From HK-STAS-PATE-36 sp964610345 (lineage in GTDB: Bacteria; Patescibacteriota; Saccharimonadia; Saccharimonadales; JAGQNJ01), in the NCBI GenBank assembly GCA_964610345.1, contig CAZSVQ010000008.1, forward strand, positions 1 through 28,698: a stretch of DNA of 28,698 bases, in the 5' to 3' direction. Shown piece by piece: positions 1-8,775 of this stretch (position 1 is the first letter of the stretch; each line of letters begins with the position of its first letter). The notes under the pieces are model-generated. The model saw only the letters and a list, made by a program, of their open reading frames with translations. It made no database searches and was not told the DNA's origin. The translations under genes were made by a program, and so were the position numbers.

Positions 1-792
1 ACGGTATTCATAATTATCAGGGTTAATGCCCCCAATTGCCCCCGCGAAACGAATAAAGTAATAGCCACCGTCGGTAAAGTTAGCATCACGCTGAGACGCA
101 ATTAATTGCTGTAAACGACTCGCGTTAGACTTGATCTTGTTATTAAAATCAGTTTGTTGTCCCTGATTCATAGACAAAAGTTGTGTTTGCTCGCTACGGC
201 TTAAAGCTAGTTTTTCTCTTTGTAAGTTTTGTTCGGCTATTAATTTATCAACTTGCTCTTTTTGTGCATTTAGCTGGTGCTTTAATTCGTTAATCTTACC
301 GAGTGTTTCGGTAATTTTATCTTTAATTGAATTTTGATACTGTTCTTTATCTACAAATTCACTAAGATCGTTGCTAGAGGCCAACATTTCAATTGTCGAC
401 ATATCTCCTTCGACGTACATTGTGCGAATATTCTTGCCGAGCAAGTCTTTTTGTTTTGCTAAATCTACTTCATTTGTCTTAATTTCACCATTGATACGTT
501 CTTGTTCGGTTAAATTAATTTGCAACTTGGCCTCTAGATCTGAGATTTCTGTTTGCATTTTACTTATAGCATCTTGGTAACTTGTTGCTTCAGTCTTTAA
601 CCGTTCAAGCGCACTTTGATTACTGGCATTTTCCTGAGCTAACCGATTTATTTCTTCTTGGACAGATTCTGCGCGGACGTCACGGACATAATTAAAACTT
701 CCACCAATCATTACTAATGATAAAACAAAAAACATGAACATACGAAAACTGTTTAGTATGTTTATATTGTTTTCTCTTATAGGGTTTTTCAT
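1..792 (-). CDS. Secreted coiled-coil cell-wall protein, PcsB/EnvC-like (C-terminus beyond window)
   Basis: The frame is open from an ATG at 792 to the window edge, giving 264 visible residues; AAGGTAG lies just upstream. A basic N-terminus and one hydrophobic segment (residues about 15-40) look like a signal peptide or anchor. A long coiled coil follows (about 45-235). It contains TMYVEGDMSTIEMLASSNDL, the stretch shared with the PcsB-type coiled-coil family. The last visible residues (GGYYFIRFAGAIGG and on) leave the coiled coil and probably begin a catalytic domain. PcsB-like proteins carry CHAP there, but the domain lies outside the window, so this is a guess. It is a clear paralogue of the neighbouring M23 protein: the coiled coils align along their length. 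The gap between the genes is 12 bases, so they are probably co-transcribed downstream of ftsEX. Likely role: peptidoglycan hydrolysis at division, gated by FtsEX. Confidence 0.8.
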   Translation of the reverse strand, partial: MKNPIRENNINILNSFRMFMFFVLSLVMIGGSFNYVRDVRAESVQEEINRLAQENASNQSALERLKTEATSYQDAISKMQTEISDLEAKLQINLTEQERINGEIKTNEVDLAKQKDLLGKNIRTMYVEGDMSTIEMLASSNDLSEFVDKEQYQNSIKDKITETLGKINELKHQLNAQKEQVDKLIAEQNLQREKLALSRSEQTQLLSMNQGQQTDFNNKIKSNASRLQQLIASQRDANFTDGGYYFIRFAGAIGGINPDNYEYR

Positions 793-804
793 ACTACCTT
801 AATT

Positions 805-1962
805 TTATGGCACCATGTGTGCATATAAACTAATCATGCCATTATTATGACGTATTAAGACATAATAACCATAATTTAGATTACAAGATCCCTTACAGCC
901 TCGCCAGACAATCTCACCATCTGCCACAGCCCTAACAGGTCGACCTGAAACACCAGCATAATCCGTACCAGTATGATAGCCTTTATAATATACCGAATCC
1001 GGATTTCCATAAGATTGTGAAACGTACCCACCTTCAACCGGTCTAATCCAGCTACTGCCTACGTAACTTCCTGGGTTTACATCTACTCCATCACTATTAC
1101 GTGCTTCAAAATGCAAATGTGGTCCTGTTGAAAATCCAGTATTACCAACCGTACCAATAACTTCACCCTGCTTGACTGGTCCTTGGCTAACAAAATTACC
1201 CGAAGCAATGCTTGCTTCTAAAGCTCGCTGTGCAGCTTGTAGTTCTTTAATCTTAGCCTCATTGGCTTTGGTTTTGTTATTAAAGTCAGCCTGTTCTGAT
1301 TCATTTAACGATAATAGACGGTTCTGTTCGTTTCTGCTGGCCGCCAATTGTGCTCGGCTATTCTGTTGCTCTTTTAGTTCAACTTCAACTTGTTCTTTTT
1401 GACCTTTTAGTTGATGCTTAAGATCGTTGATTTTTGCAACTGTTTCAACTATCTTATCTTTAACAGAGTTGTGATATTGTTGCTTATCTACAAATTCACT
1501 CAAGTCATTACTAGATGCCAGCATTTCTAATGTAGAAACATTATCCTCGACATACATGGTGCGAATATTTTCGCCCAACCATTCTTTTTGTTTGGCCAAA
1601 TCTGCTTCTGCTTGTGTTATCTGTTGTTCTAACTCAGATTGACGCTTTTTACTTACATCTATGGCTTGCTCTGTTTCATTAATATCATGTTGAAGTTTGT
1701 TAATAGCATCTTCGTAACTTGTTGCGATTTCCTTAAGTTTTTCAACATTATTCTTGTTTTCGGTATTTTGTTGTTTTAATTCATTTATTTGGTCTTGTAA
1801 AGATTGAGCTTTGACAAATTGAACACCACCCACTCCAGAGCCAACGATAAAAAGAATAACCACAAAGCTTGGCAGTAGTCTTTTAAAAATACGATTGAAA
1901 CTATTAATCTGGTTATATTTTTTATTTTTCATTTTTTGTTTATAGATAGTAACCTTTAGCAT
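805..1962 (-). CDS. Coiled-coil M23 (LytM-type) peptidase with motifs in permuted order
   Basis: 385 residues. There is an N-terminal signal/anchor helix (about 30-52), a PcsB/EnvC-like coiled coil (about 53-255), and a zinc peptidase region (261-385). All M23 hallmarks are present but in an unusual order. The HLHFE strand (H282, H284) and its preceding GTVGNTGFSTGP come first. The HxxxD zinc motif (H330, D334) follows, and the YAH histidine (H382) is three residues from the stop. In ordinary LytM domains HxHxxE is last. Cys356 and Cys360 may form a small disulfide loop. An AGGAG lies 11 bases before the ATG at 1962, supporting that start; an internal ATG at 1932 would align better with the paralogue. 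The gene sits 86 bases after ftsX. The expected role is an FtsEX-controlled hydrolase that splits cross-links in septal peptidoglycan. Family is certain; activity of the permuted domain is not shown. Confidence 0.9.
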   Translation of the reverse strand: MLKVTIYKQKMKNKKYNQINSFNRIFKRLLPSFVVILFIVGSGVGGVQFVKAQSLQDQINELKQQNTENKNNVEKLKEIATSYEDAINKLQHDINETEQAIDVSKKRQSELEQQITQAEADLAKQKEWLGENIRTMYVEDNVSTLEMLASSNDLSEFVDKQQYHNSVKDKIVETVAKINDLKHQLKGQKEQVEVELKEQQNSRAQLAASRNEQNRLLSLNESEQADFNNKTKANEAKIKELQAAQRALEASIASGNFVSQGPVKQGEVIGTVGNTGFSTGPHLHFEARNSDGVDVNPGSYVGSSWIRPVEGGYVSQSYGNPDSVYYKGYHTGTDYAGVSGRPVRAVADGEIVWRGCKGSCNLNYGYYVLIRHNNGMISLYAHMVP

Positions 1963-1979
1963 AATATCACGTTCTCCTA

Positions 1980-2008
1980 TTTATAGTAAATACTGTTCTG
2001 GGCAACAA
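1980..2008 (-). promoter_or_regulatory. Possible promoter of the M23/coiled-coil gene pair
   Basis: On the minus strand a TTGTTG hexamer (2008-2003) and a TATAAA hexamer (1985-1980) are separated by 17 bases, in the gap between ftsX and the M23 gene. Its predicted transcript start, near 1973, would leave part of the AGGAG outside the mRNA, so the site is tentative. Confidence 0.35.
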
Positions 2009-2048
2009 ATTAGCACTTTTCCTTTGAGTACTAAAAATGAGTTTAAAA

Positions 2049-2993
2049 TTATTTGCTTGATTTAAATTTAAGATACCTGCGAGTTGCAATTATAGATGAA
2101 AATGCACCGATAAATACACCGATAAATAACTGTAGTGCCAAAATTGTCCAAAAATTGCGCGCAAAGTAGTTATTTGCATAAGTAATATCCAGCAACCCTA
2201 GACTACTCGCGCCAAGTGCTGTAGAAGAAACTGCAAATAAAATATTACACAAAGCAACTGAAATTACTGCAGCTATAACCCCATAAAGAACCGTCTCTAC
2301 TACAAACGGCCCGCGAATATACCAAGTACTGGCACCAAGCAAACGCATAATATTTAACTCTTCCCTGCGGTTAAATATTGCCATCCTGATAGTGTTAAAA
2401 ATTATCAACATTGATATTGTTGCAAACACAATTACACCAACTACACCCGCTTTTCCAAAGAAAGCTGTTGCTTGCGTAATTCTATCTATCGCCACTTTAC
2501 GACTACTCGAATAAGAGGTTGGATAAGATTGCAAGGTTTTGATTTCCTCTGTTTCTAAAAATTGCCTAATTGGCTCTAAATTATTAGGATCGGTAGGCTT
2601 AATAATCAAGCTTGCAGGCAGTGGGTTATCTGTCTGTGATATGGCCATCAACTGATCAAGATCATTTTCATATTTTTTTCGATACCGCTTTAAAGCTTCG
2701 TCTTTTGATATATATTCTACGCTTTTTACTTCAGATTTATTTTTAATTTGAGCAATCAGATCATCTTTTTGCTGATCGCTAATATCGTCTTTTAAATAAA
2801 CAGATATATCAATCCTATCGGTAAGCTGTTTTACAGTGTTTGCGAAAGTAGCATTTGCTATGACTGAGAACAAAACAACAGTAAGAGTAATAACCATAAC
2901 TGCGATTGCTGCTGCTGCTAGCCAAGCATTACGGATAAAGTTCGTTATTCCACCTTTAAATATACGTGATAATGTGATGAGTTTACGCTTCAT
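2049..2993 (-). CDS. ftsX: Cell division protein FtsX (ABC transporter permease)
   Basis: 314 residues from the ATG at 2993. One membrane helix (about 24-47) is followed by an extracytoplasmic domain (about 50-165) and three more helices (about 178-203, 226-252, 280-304), which is the FtsX layout. The conserved cytoplasmic loop with NIMRLLGASTWYIRGPF is present. FtsX does not transport a solute. With FtsE it passes ATP-driven conformational change to a peptidoglycan hydrolase or its activator outside the membrane, and the two coiled-coil proteins encoded next are the obvious partners. The ATG overlaps the ftsE stop as TGATG, implying translational coupling. A TTG one codon earlier (2996) is possible but less likely. 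Length and topology are normal. Confidence 0.95.
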   Translation of the reverse strand: MKRKLITLSRIFKGGITNFIRNAWLAAAAIAVMVITLTVVLFSVIANATFANTVKQLTDRIDISVYLKDDISDQQKDDLIAQIKNKSEVKSVEYISKDEALKRYRKKYENDLDQLMAISQTDNPLPASLIIKPTDPNNLEPIRQFLETEEIKTLQSYPTSYSSSRKVAIDRITQATAFFGKAGVVGVIVFATISMLIIFNTIRMAIFNRREELNIMRLLGASTWYIRGPFVVETVLYGVIAAVISVALCNILFAVSSTALGASSLGLLDITYANNYFARNFWTILALQLFIGVFIGAFSSIIATRRYLKFKSSK

Positions 2994-3673
2994 CAAATTT
3001 TATAACCCCCACCAATTTTATCGCTAGCGATTTTACCATCTTTAATAGTCACGACTCGTCTTTTGAGCTTATTAACAATTTCTTGATTGTGAGTAGTCAA
3101 TAACACCGTTGTGCCGTATTTATTCACTTTTTCAAGCACTGAAATAACATCCCAGGCATGTTTAGGATCTAAGTTTCCGGTGGGCTCGTCGGCAATTAAA
3201 ATTTTAGGTTGCCGCGCTATTGCTCGAGCTATTGCTACTCGCTGGCGTTCACCACCAGAAAGTTCACGGGGGTAACTTTTTTCTTTACCTGATAAACCTA
3301 CGATATTAAGCACCCGGGGTACGGTGTATTGAATTTCTTTATTACCCATACCGACAATTTCTAACGCAAATGCAACGTTTTCAAACACATTTTTATTAGG
3401 TAACAACTTAAAATCCTGGAACACAACACCTATTTTCCGCCTAAGTAAAGGTATTTTTTTATCTTTTAAGTGCTCGTAGTCAACCCCACCGACAATGATC
3501 TTGCCACTAGTTGGACGTTCTTCTCTGGTTAATAACTTTAAAAAAGTTGATTTACCAGCTCCACTTTGCCCGACAATAACCACAAACTCTTTAGGTTCAA
3601 CGTGCAAACTAACGCGGTCTAATGCCACATTGGTTTTGCCGTATACTTTTGTAACCCTATCTAAAAGAATCAT
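2993..3673 (-). CDS. ftsE: Cell division ATP-binding protein FtsE
   Basis: 226 residues, the usual FtsE length. The ABC ATPase motifs are complete: Walker A GQSGAGKST (35-43), Q-loop VFQDF (84-88), signature LSGGERQRV (138-146), Walker B ILIADE (158-163) followed by PTGNLD, and the switch histidine in LTTHNQE. It hydrolyses ATP to drive FtsX in the division complex. It lies after prfB in the common Firmicutes-like order prfB-ftsE-ftsX. The stop is TGA, which argues against UGA recoding in this genome. An extended -10 lies 9 bases before the ATG without a Shine-Dalgarno, so ftsEX probably has its own promoter and a leaderless start. Confidence 0.97.
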   Translation of the reverse strand: MILLDRVTKVYGKTNVALDRVSLHVEPKEFVVIVGQSGAGKSTFLKLLTREERPTSGKIIVGGVDYEHLKDKKIPLLRRKIGVVFQDFKLLPNKNVFENVAFALEIVGMGNKEIQYTVPRVLNIVGLSGKEKSYPRELSGGERQRVAIARAIARQPKILIADEPTGNLDPKHAWDVISVLEKVNKYGTTVLLTTHNQEIVNKLKRRVVTIKDGKIASDKIGGGYKI

Positions 3674-3682
3674 GTAGAATCT

Positions 3683-3691
3683 ATTATAACA
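3683..3691 (-). promoter_or_regulatory. Extended -10 promoter of ftsEX
   Basis: The minus strand reads TGTTATAAT, matching the extended -10 consensus TGnTATAAT, in the gap between the prfB stop and the ftsE ATG. The hexamer ends 9 bases before the ATG, so transcription should begin almost at the start codon. No good -35 hexamer is visible, as is common for extended -10 promoters. Confidence 0.6.
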
Positions 3692-3697
3692 AATTGA

Positions 3698-4792
3698 TTA
3701 TGCTTGAGAACCCATGTTTGTATCTAAATATGCCTGAATTAACTCATCTAGGTGACCATCAAGTACTTTATCTGGGTCACTTGTCTCGTATTGAGAACGC
3801 AAGTCTTTGACTTGTTTATAGGGGTGCAATACATAATTTCGAATTTGATTACCCCAATCTGCCGATTGATTAGGGCCCTTTAAATCACTTAAATGCTCTT
3901 TGTGTTGTTCAATTTGTAAACCTACCAATCGTGAACGTAAAATTGTTAATGCAGTTTCTTTATTTTGCAGTTGCGATCGTTCGTTTTGGATACTAACAGT
4001 TAACCCGGTTGGAATGTGGGTTGCGCGTACCGCAGAATCAGTAGTATTAACTGATTGACCTCCGTGCCCGCCAGCCCTGTAAACGTCTATTTTTAAGTCT
4101 TTGTCGTCAATTTCGATCTCACCAGGCCTGTCAATTTTTGGAATTATATCTACTTTTGCAAAACTGGTTTGCCTTAAATTATCAGAGTTAAACGGACTAA
4201 GTCTAACTAATCTGTGTACGCCATGCTCACTTTTTAATTTGCCATATACATTTATAATTTCACCCACCTCTAATGTAGCGCTCTTTATGCCTGCCTCGTC
4301 GCCACTCGATTGATCAATCAAGGCAATTTTTCCACCCGAAGCCTCAACCCATCTGGTATACATCCTCAGTAACATCTGAGCCCAATCTTGAGCATCAGTA
4401 CCACCTGCTCCAGCATAGATAGATAAAATTACATCGTGGTCATCATACAAACCACTAAAGACAAGTTCTTTCTTTAACACCTCGTAACGTTTTTCAAGCT
4501 TTTGCAGATTATCAACCAGTTCTTGCGCCATTGTTGAATCGTTTAGTTCATTTAGCTCAGAAATTTCATTAATACTGGCCTCCAATTCAATCCATGGTTC
4601 AGCTTTAGCTTGTAAGGCCGATATTTGCTTCATCACTTGAGTAGCGTTTTTGGTGTCCGACCAAAAATCTGGTGTTTGGCTCTTAGTTTGTAGTTTCTTA
4701 ATCTCGGCCGCAACTTGTTTTATATTCAACTGTTCTAAGGCGGTCTTTACTTTGTTTAGTAAAATTTCTATTTCCACATTTAACTCAGACAT
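3698..4792 (-). CDS. prfB: Peptide chain release factor 2
   Basis: 364 residues, full length. It shows the RF2 stop-codon recognition tripeptide SPF (199-201) and the catalytic GGQ loop (244-246, in RAGGHGGQSVNTTDSA). RF2 releases peptides at UAA and UGA, so its presence shows UGA is read as stop here. The N-terminal region where many bacteria carry a programmed +1 frameshift (near codon 25) is read straight through with no in-frame stop, so that autoregulation is absent. The ATG is 6 bases after the M16 peptidase stop, placing it in the serS-hpf-secA run; secA-prfB adjacency is a known Firmicutes arrangement, here interrupted by the M16 gene. Confidence 0.97.
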   Translation of the reverse strand: MSELNVEIEILLNKVKTALEQLNIKQVAAEIKKLQTKSQTPDFWSDTKNATQVMKQISALQAKAEPWIELEASINEISELNELNDSTMAQELVDNLQKLEKRYEVLKKELVFSGLYDDHDVILSIYAGAGGTDAQDWAQMLLRMYTRWVEASGGKIALIDQSSGDEAGIKSATLEVGEIINVYGKLKSEHGVHRLVRLSPFNSDNLRQTSFAKVDIIPKIDRPGEIEIDDKDLKIDVYRAGGHGGQSVNTTDSAVRATHIPTGLTVSIQNERSQLQNKETALTILRSRLVGLQIEQHKEHLSDLKGPNQSADWGNQIRNYVLHPYKQVKDLRSQYETSDPDKVLDGHLDELIQAYLDTNMGSQA

Positions 4793-4798
4793 ATTCTT

Positions 4799-6088
4799 TT
4801 AATCCTGCCAAAGTGTTTTGAGTGATTTAAAAGCTGATTCAGCAAAATCTTCACCGCAACTACCCAACACACCAAATCCGCGAACATTCTCTGCAAATAA
4901 AGCACTCATAGCTGCTTCTAGCTGGTCTTTAGTGACGGCTTGTATTTTATCGGGGATAGCATAAAAATCTTCAATTTCTTCTTCATAAAAATATCGTCCG
5001 CTATACAAATTTGCAGTTGAGGCGACTGTCTGAGCGCCTCGCTGATATCTACCCAGTGCAAATAATTTTGCGGCCTTAAGCTCTTCGTTGTCAAATTTAC
5101 CATTTTTCATATTAGTTAATTCTTTTTTAACAATTGAAAATAGTTGATCTACATTTTTCGGCATTACTTGGGCGCCCAGCCAGAAATTTGTTGAACCCAA
5201 CATGCGCGAATAATTAGAGCTAACGCTATAAACTAGCCCCTTCTCACGTGCTTGGCCGTAAATTCGTGAATGAAGTGTTTCTGTAATAATTACGTTGGCC
5301 AGCATCAAAGCATAACTTTCTGAATCAGTGACTCGACGCTTGGTAAAGGTGTCGAGATAAAAATACATGTTATCTACCGAAGGATTGTGAATATAAAGAA
5401 CCTTATCTATTGATTTTGGTATTTCATCTGGAAGTGGCGTTCTATAACCTTCGTTTGATAACTCAATATTTCCGATTATCTTTTCAACCACCTCTTTACG
5501 AGAATGAGTTAAGTTTCCGGCAATCACAAACCGTAAATTAGAGGTACGGTGAGTTTTTTTATAATGCTCTTGAACATCCGCTAGTTTAACATTATCCATC
5601 AACGTTAACCGTTCCTGATCTGTTAAAACACAAAAACCATACTTTTCTCGTAGAGCCAAATTCAAATGTCGAAAATGATTATTTGAGCGTGATGACAATT
5701 CTTCTCTGACATTACCAAACTCTGCTTCAAACTCTTCTTGCAAAAAAAGTGGCTTAGAAATTGCTGTTACTATTAGCCCTAGAATTCTATCCCACTCAAA
5801 ATCTGCACACTCAGCCTCATAGGTAATGTCGTAACTACTGGTACTAGCATTAGCATATGCACCGTTTTTTTCTAGTTCTGACTGGAAATCTCGTGACTTT
5901 GGATACAATTCATTAGCACCCAGTAAAACATGCTCCATTAAATGCGGCGCTTCCCACTTTTTGCGTTCAACCAAATAATCTCCAGCCCGAAAACTCAATT
6001 CAAAAGTCATGACCGTAGCATCCGGTATGTGTATCAATAAACCCTTGGCGCCGTTTTTTAGATCTACCGTTGATACTTTATGTTTCAT
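4799..6088 (-). CDS. M16 family (pitrilysin-like) zinc peptidase
   Basis: 429 residues. The inverted zinc motif HxxEH is intact as HLMEH (H49, E52, H53), and the third ligand is expected at E129 or E130 in VREELSSR, 76-77 residues later. An ANASTSSYDITYEAE stretch matches the strand after the motif in M16A enzymes. The second half resembles the inactive C-terminal M16 lobe, with RxxxxGLVYSVSS in the place of the usual R..GL.Y. No signal peptide is seen, so it is probably cytoplasmic and degrades peptides or processes a secreted product. The ATG is one base after the secA stop, so it is tightly coupled with the secretion ATPase. The substrate is unknown. A one-lobe-pair enzyme of about 430 residues is normal for the processing-peptidase-like group. 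Confidence 0.9.
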   Translation of the reverse strand: MKHKVSTVDLKNGAKGLLIHIPDATVMTFELSFRAGDYLVERKKWEAPHLMEHVLLGANELYPKSRDFQSELEKNGAYANASTSSYDITYEAECADFEWDRILGLIVTAISKPLFLQEEFEAEFGNVREELSSRSNNHFRHLNLALREKYGFCVLTDQERLTLMDNVKLADVQEHYKKTHRTSNLRFVIAGNLTHSRKEVVEKIIGNIELSNEGYRTPLPDEIPKSIDKVLYIHNPSVDNMYFYLDTFTKRRVTDSESYALMLANVIITETLHSRIYGQAREKGLVYSVSSNYSRMLGSTNFWLGAQVMPKNVDQLFSIVKKELTNMKNGKFDNEELKAAKLFALGRYQRGAQTVASTANLYSGRYFYEEEIEDFYAIPDKIQAVTKDQLEAAMSALFAENVRGFGVLGSCGEDFAESAFKSLKTLWQD

Positions 6089-6089
6089 T

Positions 6090-8705
6090 TTAACGCTTAC
6101 GACCTTTGGCGCGTCGTTTACGTTCTGATTTACGAGATTTTTTACGATCTTTAGTAGTCACTTGTTTTTTTGTTGCTTTTGCATCAGTGAATGATGCTGA
6201 GTTTGTCCCTACTTTCAAAAAATCTTCTTCATGCATTTCTTCGGCTTCAATAATCTTATTTGCATTATCAACCGAATGACGAGCCGCTTTTGTAAGCTCG
6301 GTTTCAACTGGTTGGTCTTGATCGATTGGTTCAGCAGAATATATTGTTTTAACAATATCTTGGCGTAGTTTAAGTTGCATTTCCTCAAACAACTGTTGTG
6401 ACTGGCGACGATACTCAACTAGCGGATCTTTTTGTCCAACACTAATCCAGTTAATACCTTCACGTAAATGAGCCATACTCTCTAAATGTTGCATCCATAA
6501 ATTATCTAAAATTTGTAGGTAAATTTCGCGCTCTACAGCTCGCATTGTTTCTGAGCCAAAAGCTGCTTCTCGGGCTTCGTATAACTCCAAAGCTTTTTGA
6601 TTTAAAACATGGGCAAACTTATCGTTCTCAGCATCGAATATTACATCCAAGGTTGGTTCGTCAAATGGGAAAATTTCTGTCAGTAAGCCTTCGAACTCTT
6701 GGGAGTGAGACAGTGGCGAACTTGCAATCTGCTTAGCCTCATCTTGTATAAAAATCTTGATACGTTTGCTAATATCGTTATCTTTTAAGATTTCTCGACG
6801 AATAACATAAGTTGCCTTACGGTGTCGATTCATGACATCGTCATACTGAACAACATTTTTACGTTGATCAAAGTTAAAGCCTTCGACTTTTTTCTGGGCT
6901 GCTTCTAAACTTTTAGAAATTATGCGGTTTTCTATTGGTGTTTCGTCGTCAACTTTTAGACGATCCATCATCGACATGATTCGGTCACCACCAAATACGC
7001 GCATCAAATCATCTTCACAACTAACAAAAAACTGTGTGATTCCAGGGTCACCCTGACGCCCTGACCGCCCGCGTAACTGATTATCTATTCGCCTTGAATC
7101 GTGCCGTTCAGACCCAAGCACAAACAAACCACCTAATTTCTTGGTCTCATCATCCAACACGATGTCGGTACCACGCCCGGCTATATTGGTTGCCAATGTT
7201 ACTGCCCCGCGCTGACCAGCCTTAGCAACAATTGACGCTTCTTTTTCATTATTTTTAGCATTTAATACTTGGTGCGGAATATTTGCTTTTTTTAACAAAC
7301 CACTCATTAACTCGTTTTTTTCTATAGATGCTGTACCAATCAAAATTGGCTGACCTTTGGCATGCAACATCTGGACTTCTTTTAATATTGCCTTAAACTT
7401 ACCAGCTTCAGTTTTATAAATACGGTCACCTCGGTCAATACGAGAAACTGGCTTATTAGATGGCACCTGAATAACGTCTAGCTCATAAATCTGGTGGAAC
7501 TCTTCACTCTCGGTCTCAGCTGTACCAGTCATTCCAGATAGTTTTTCATATAGCCTAAAATAATTCTGGAAGGAAATCGTGGCCAGGGTCATTGATTCTT
7601 CTTTAACTTCAACACCCTCTTTGGCCTCAATAGCCTGATGAAGACCTTCATTATAACGCCGACCTTTTAGTAAACGGCCTGTAAACTCATCCACAATAAC
7701 AATTTCACCATCTTTAGTGGCTACATAATCTTTATCTCGTTTAAAGATTGCTTGGGCCTTAAGCGCTTGCTCTAAGTGGTAAATTGTCCTGATGTTATCG
7801 GTGGCATAAAGATTTTCTATTCCTAGCTTCTTTTCTACCGCTTCTACACCCTCGTCAGTTAACACAACTGCACGGCGTTTTTCGTCAATTTCATAGTGAG
7901 TTTCAGGTTTTAGTGTTCTTACTACCTTAGAAAATTGTTCATAAGCTGTTGCGCTAGCGGCAGCTGGTGCAGATATAATAAGCGGCGTTCGGGCTTCATC
8001 TATCAAAATAGAGTCTACTTCGTCGACAATTGCAAAATGCAAATCACGTTGCCTAAGCTGAGCCTCTTCACGGACCATGTTATCGCGCAAGTAGTCAAAT
8101 CCGTATTCATTATTTGTTCCATAGGTTATGTCAGCCCCGTATGCCTCTTGACGTGTGCAAGGTCGCAAATGTTTCATGCGTGGGTCATCGTGCTTCTCGC
8201 TTATGTATTCTGGGTCATACAAAAAAGATGCGTCTGGTATTATTACACCGACAGACAACCCCATAAAGTGATAAATCTGCGACATCCAACCAGCATCACG
8301 TTGCGCCAAATAATCGTTAACCGTCACAACATGAACACCTTTGCCGGTTAAGGCATTTAAATAGACTGGCAAGGTAGCGACCAATGTTTTACCTTCACCG
8401 GTTTTCATTTCTGCCACATTGCCCTCATGTAACGCCATGCCACCAATCAACTGAACATCAAAGTGTCGTTGTTTTAACGTACGGGTTGATGCTTCACGCA
8501 CAGCCGCAAACGCATCTGGCAATATTTTGTCGAGCGACTCGTTTTTAAGACGTTTTTTGAACTCTTCAGTTTGCGCCTTAAGTTTACTGTCAGACATTTT
8601 TTTATAAGTATCGCCCAAACGGTTAATATCATTAACCCGTTTTTTGAGTCGTTTTAATGTCTTAACTTGTGGGTCACCCAAAATTCGTTTAAATGTTTTT
8701 TTCAT
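6090..8705 (-). CDS. secA: Preprotein translocase ATPase SecA
   Basis: 871 residues. It has Walker A MKTGEGKT (100-107), Walker B IVDEVD (226-231) with DSILIDEARTPLIIS, the preprotein cross-linking region, and a second RecA fold with GTASIEKNE and NIAGRGTDI. SecA pushes unfolded preproteins through SecYEG, here presumably including the coiled-coil hydrolases and the LRR surface protein in this window. The C-terminus ends in a lysine/arginine-rich tail and lacks the cysteine-containing SEC-C zinc motif that binds SecB in proteobacteria. The order hpf-secA-prfB matches Firmicutes, apart from the inserted M16 gene. The start is ATG with GAGGGAAG about 13 bases upstream. Confidence 0.98.
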   Translation of the reverse strand: MKKTFKRILGDPQVKTLKRLKKRVNDINRLGDTYKKMSDSKLKAQTEEFKKRLKNESLDKILPDAFAAVREASTRTLKQRHFDVQLIGGMALHEGNVAEMKTGEGKTLVATLPVYLNALTGKGVHVVTVNDYLAQRDAGWMSQIYHFMGLSVGVIIPDASFLYDPEYISEKHDDPRMKHLRPCTRQEAYGADITYGTNNEYGFDYLRDNMVREEAQLRQRDLHFAIVDEVDSILIDEARTPLIISAPAAASATAYEQFSKVVRTLKPETHYEIDEKRRAVVLTDEGVEAVEKKLGIENLYATDNIRTIYHLEQALKAQAIFKRDKDYVATKDGEIVIVDEFTGRLLKGRRYNEGLHQAIEAKEGVEVKEESMTLATISFQNYFRLYEKLSGMTGTAETESEEFHQIYELDVIQVPSNKPVSRIDRGDRIYKTEAGKFKAILKEVQMLHAKGQPILIGTASIEKNELMSGLLKKANIPHQVLNAKNNEKEASIVAKAGQRGAVTLATNIAGRGTDIVLDDETKKLGGLFVLGSERHDSRRIDNQLRGRSGRQGDPGITQFFVSCEDDLMRVFGGDRIMSMMDRLKVDDETPIENRIISKSLEAAQKKVEGFNFDQRKNVVQYDDVMNRHRKATYVIRREILKDNDISKRIKIFIQDEAKQIASSPLSHSQEFEGLLTEIFPFDEPTLDVIFDAENDKFAHVLNQKALELYEAREAAFGSETMRAVEREIYLQILDNLWMQHLESMAHLREGINWISVGQKDPLVEYRRQSQQLFEEMQLKLRQDIVKTIYSAEPIDQDQPVETELTKAARHSVDNANKIIEAEEMHEEDFLKVGTNSASFTDAKATKKQVTTKDRKKSRKSERKRRAKGRKR

Positions 8706-8775
8706 TATGATTAATTCTTCCCTCGCTTAATAAGTCAGTCCCACCTGAAACTACATTGTACCGTATTTACCTAAC

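Noticed and set aside
3698..4792. Programmed +1 frameshift in prfB
   Set aside because: The frame is continuous through the region where the frameshift occurs in other bacteria; there is no in-frame stop near codon 25.
2993..4792. Alternative genetic code (UGA as glycine)
   Set aside because: RF2 is present with SPF and GGQ, ftsE ends in TGA, and all genes read normally with the standard code.
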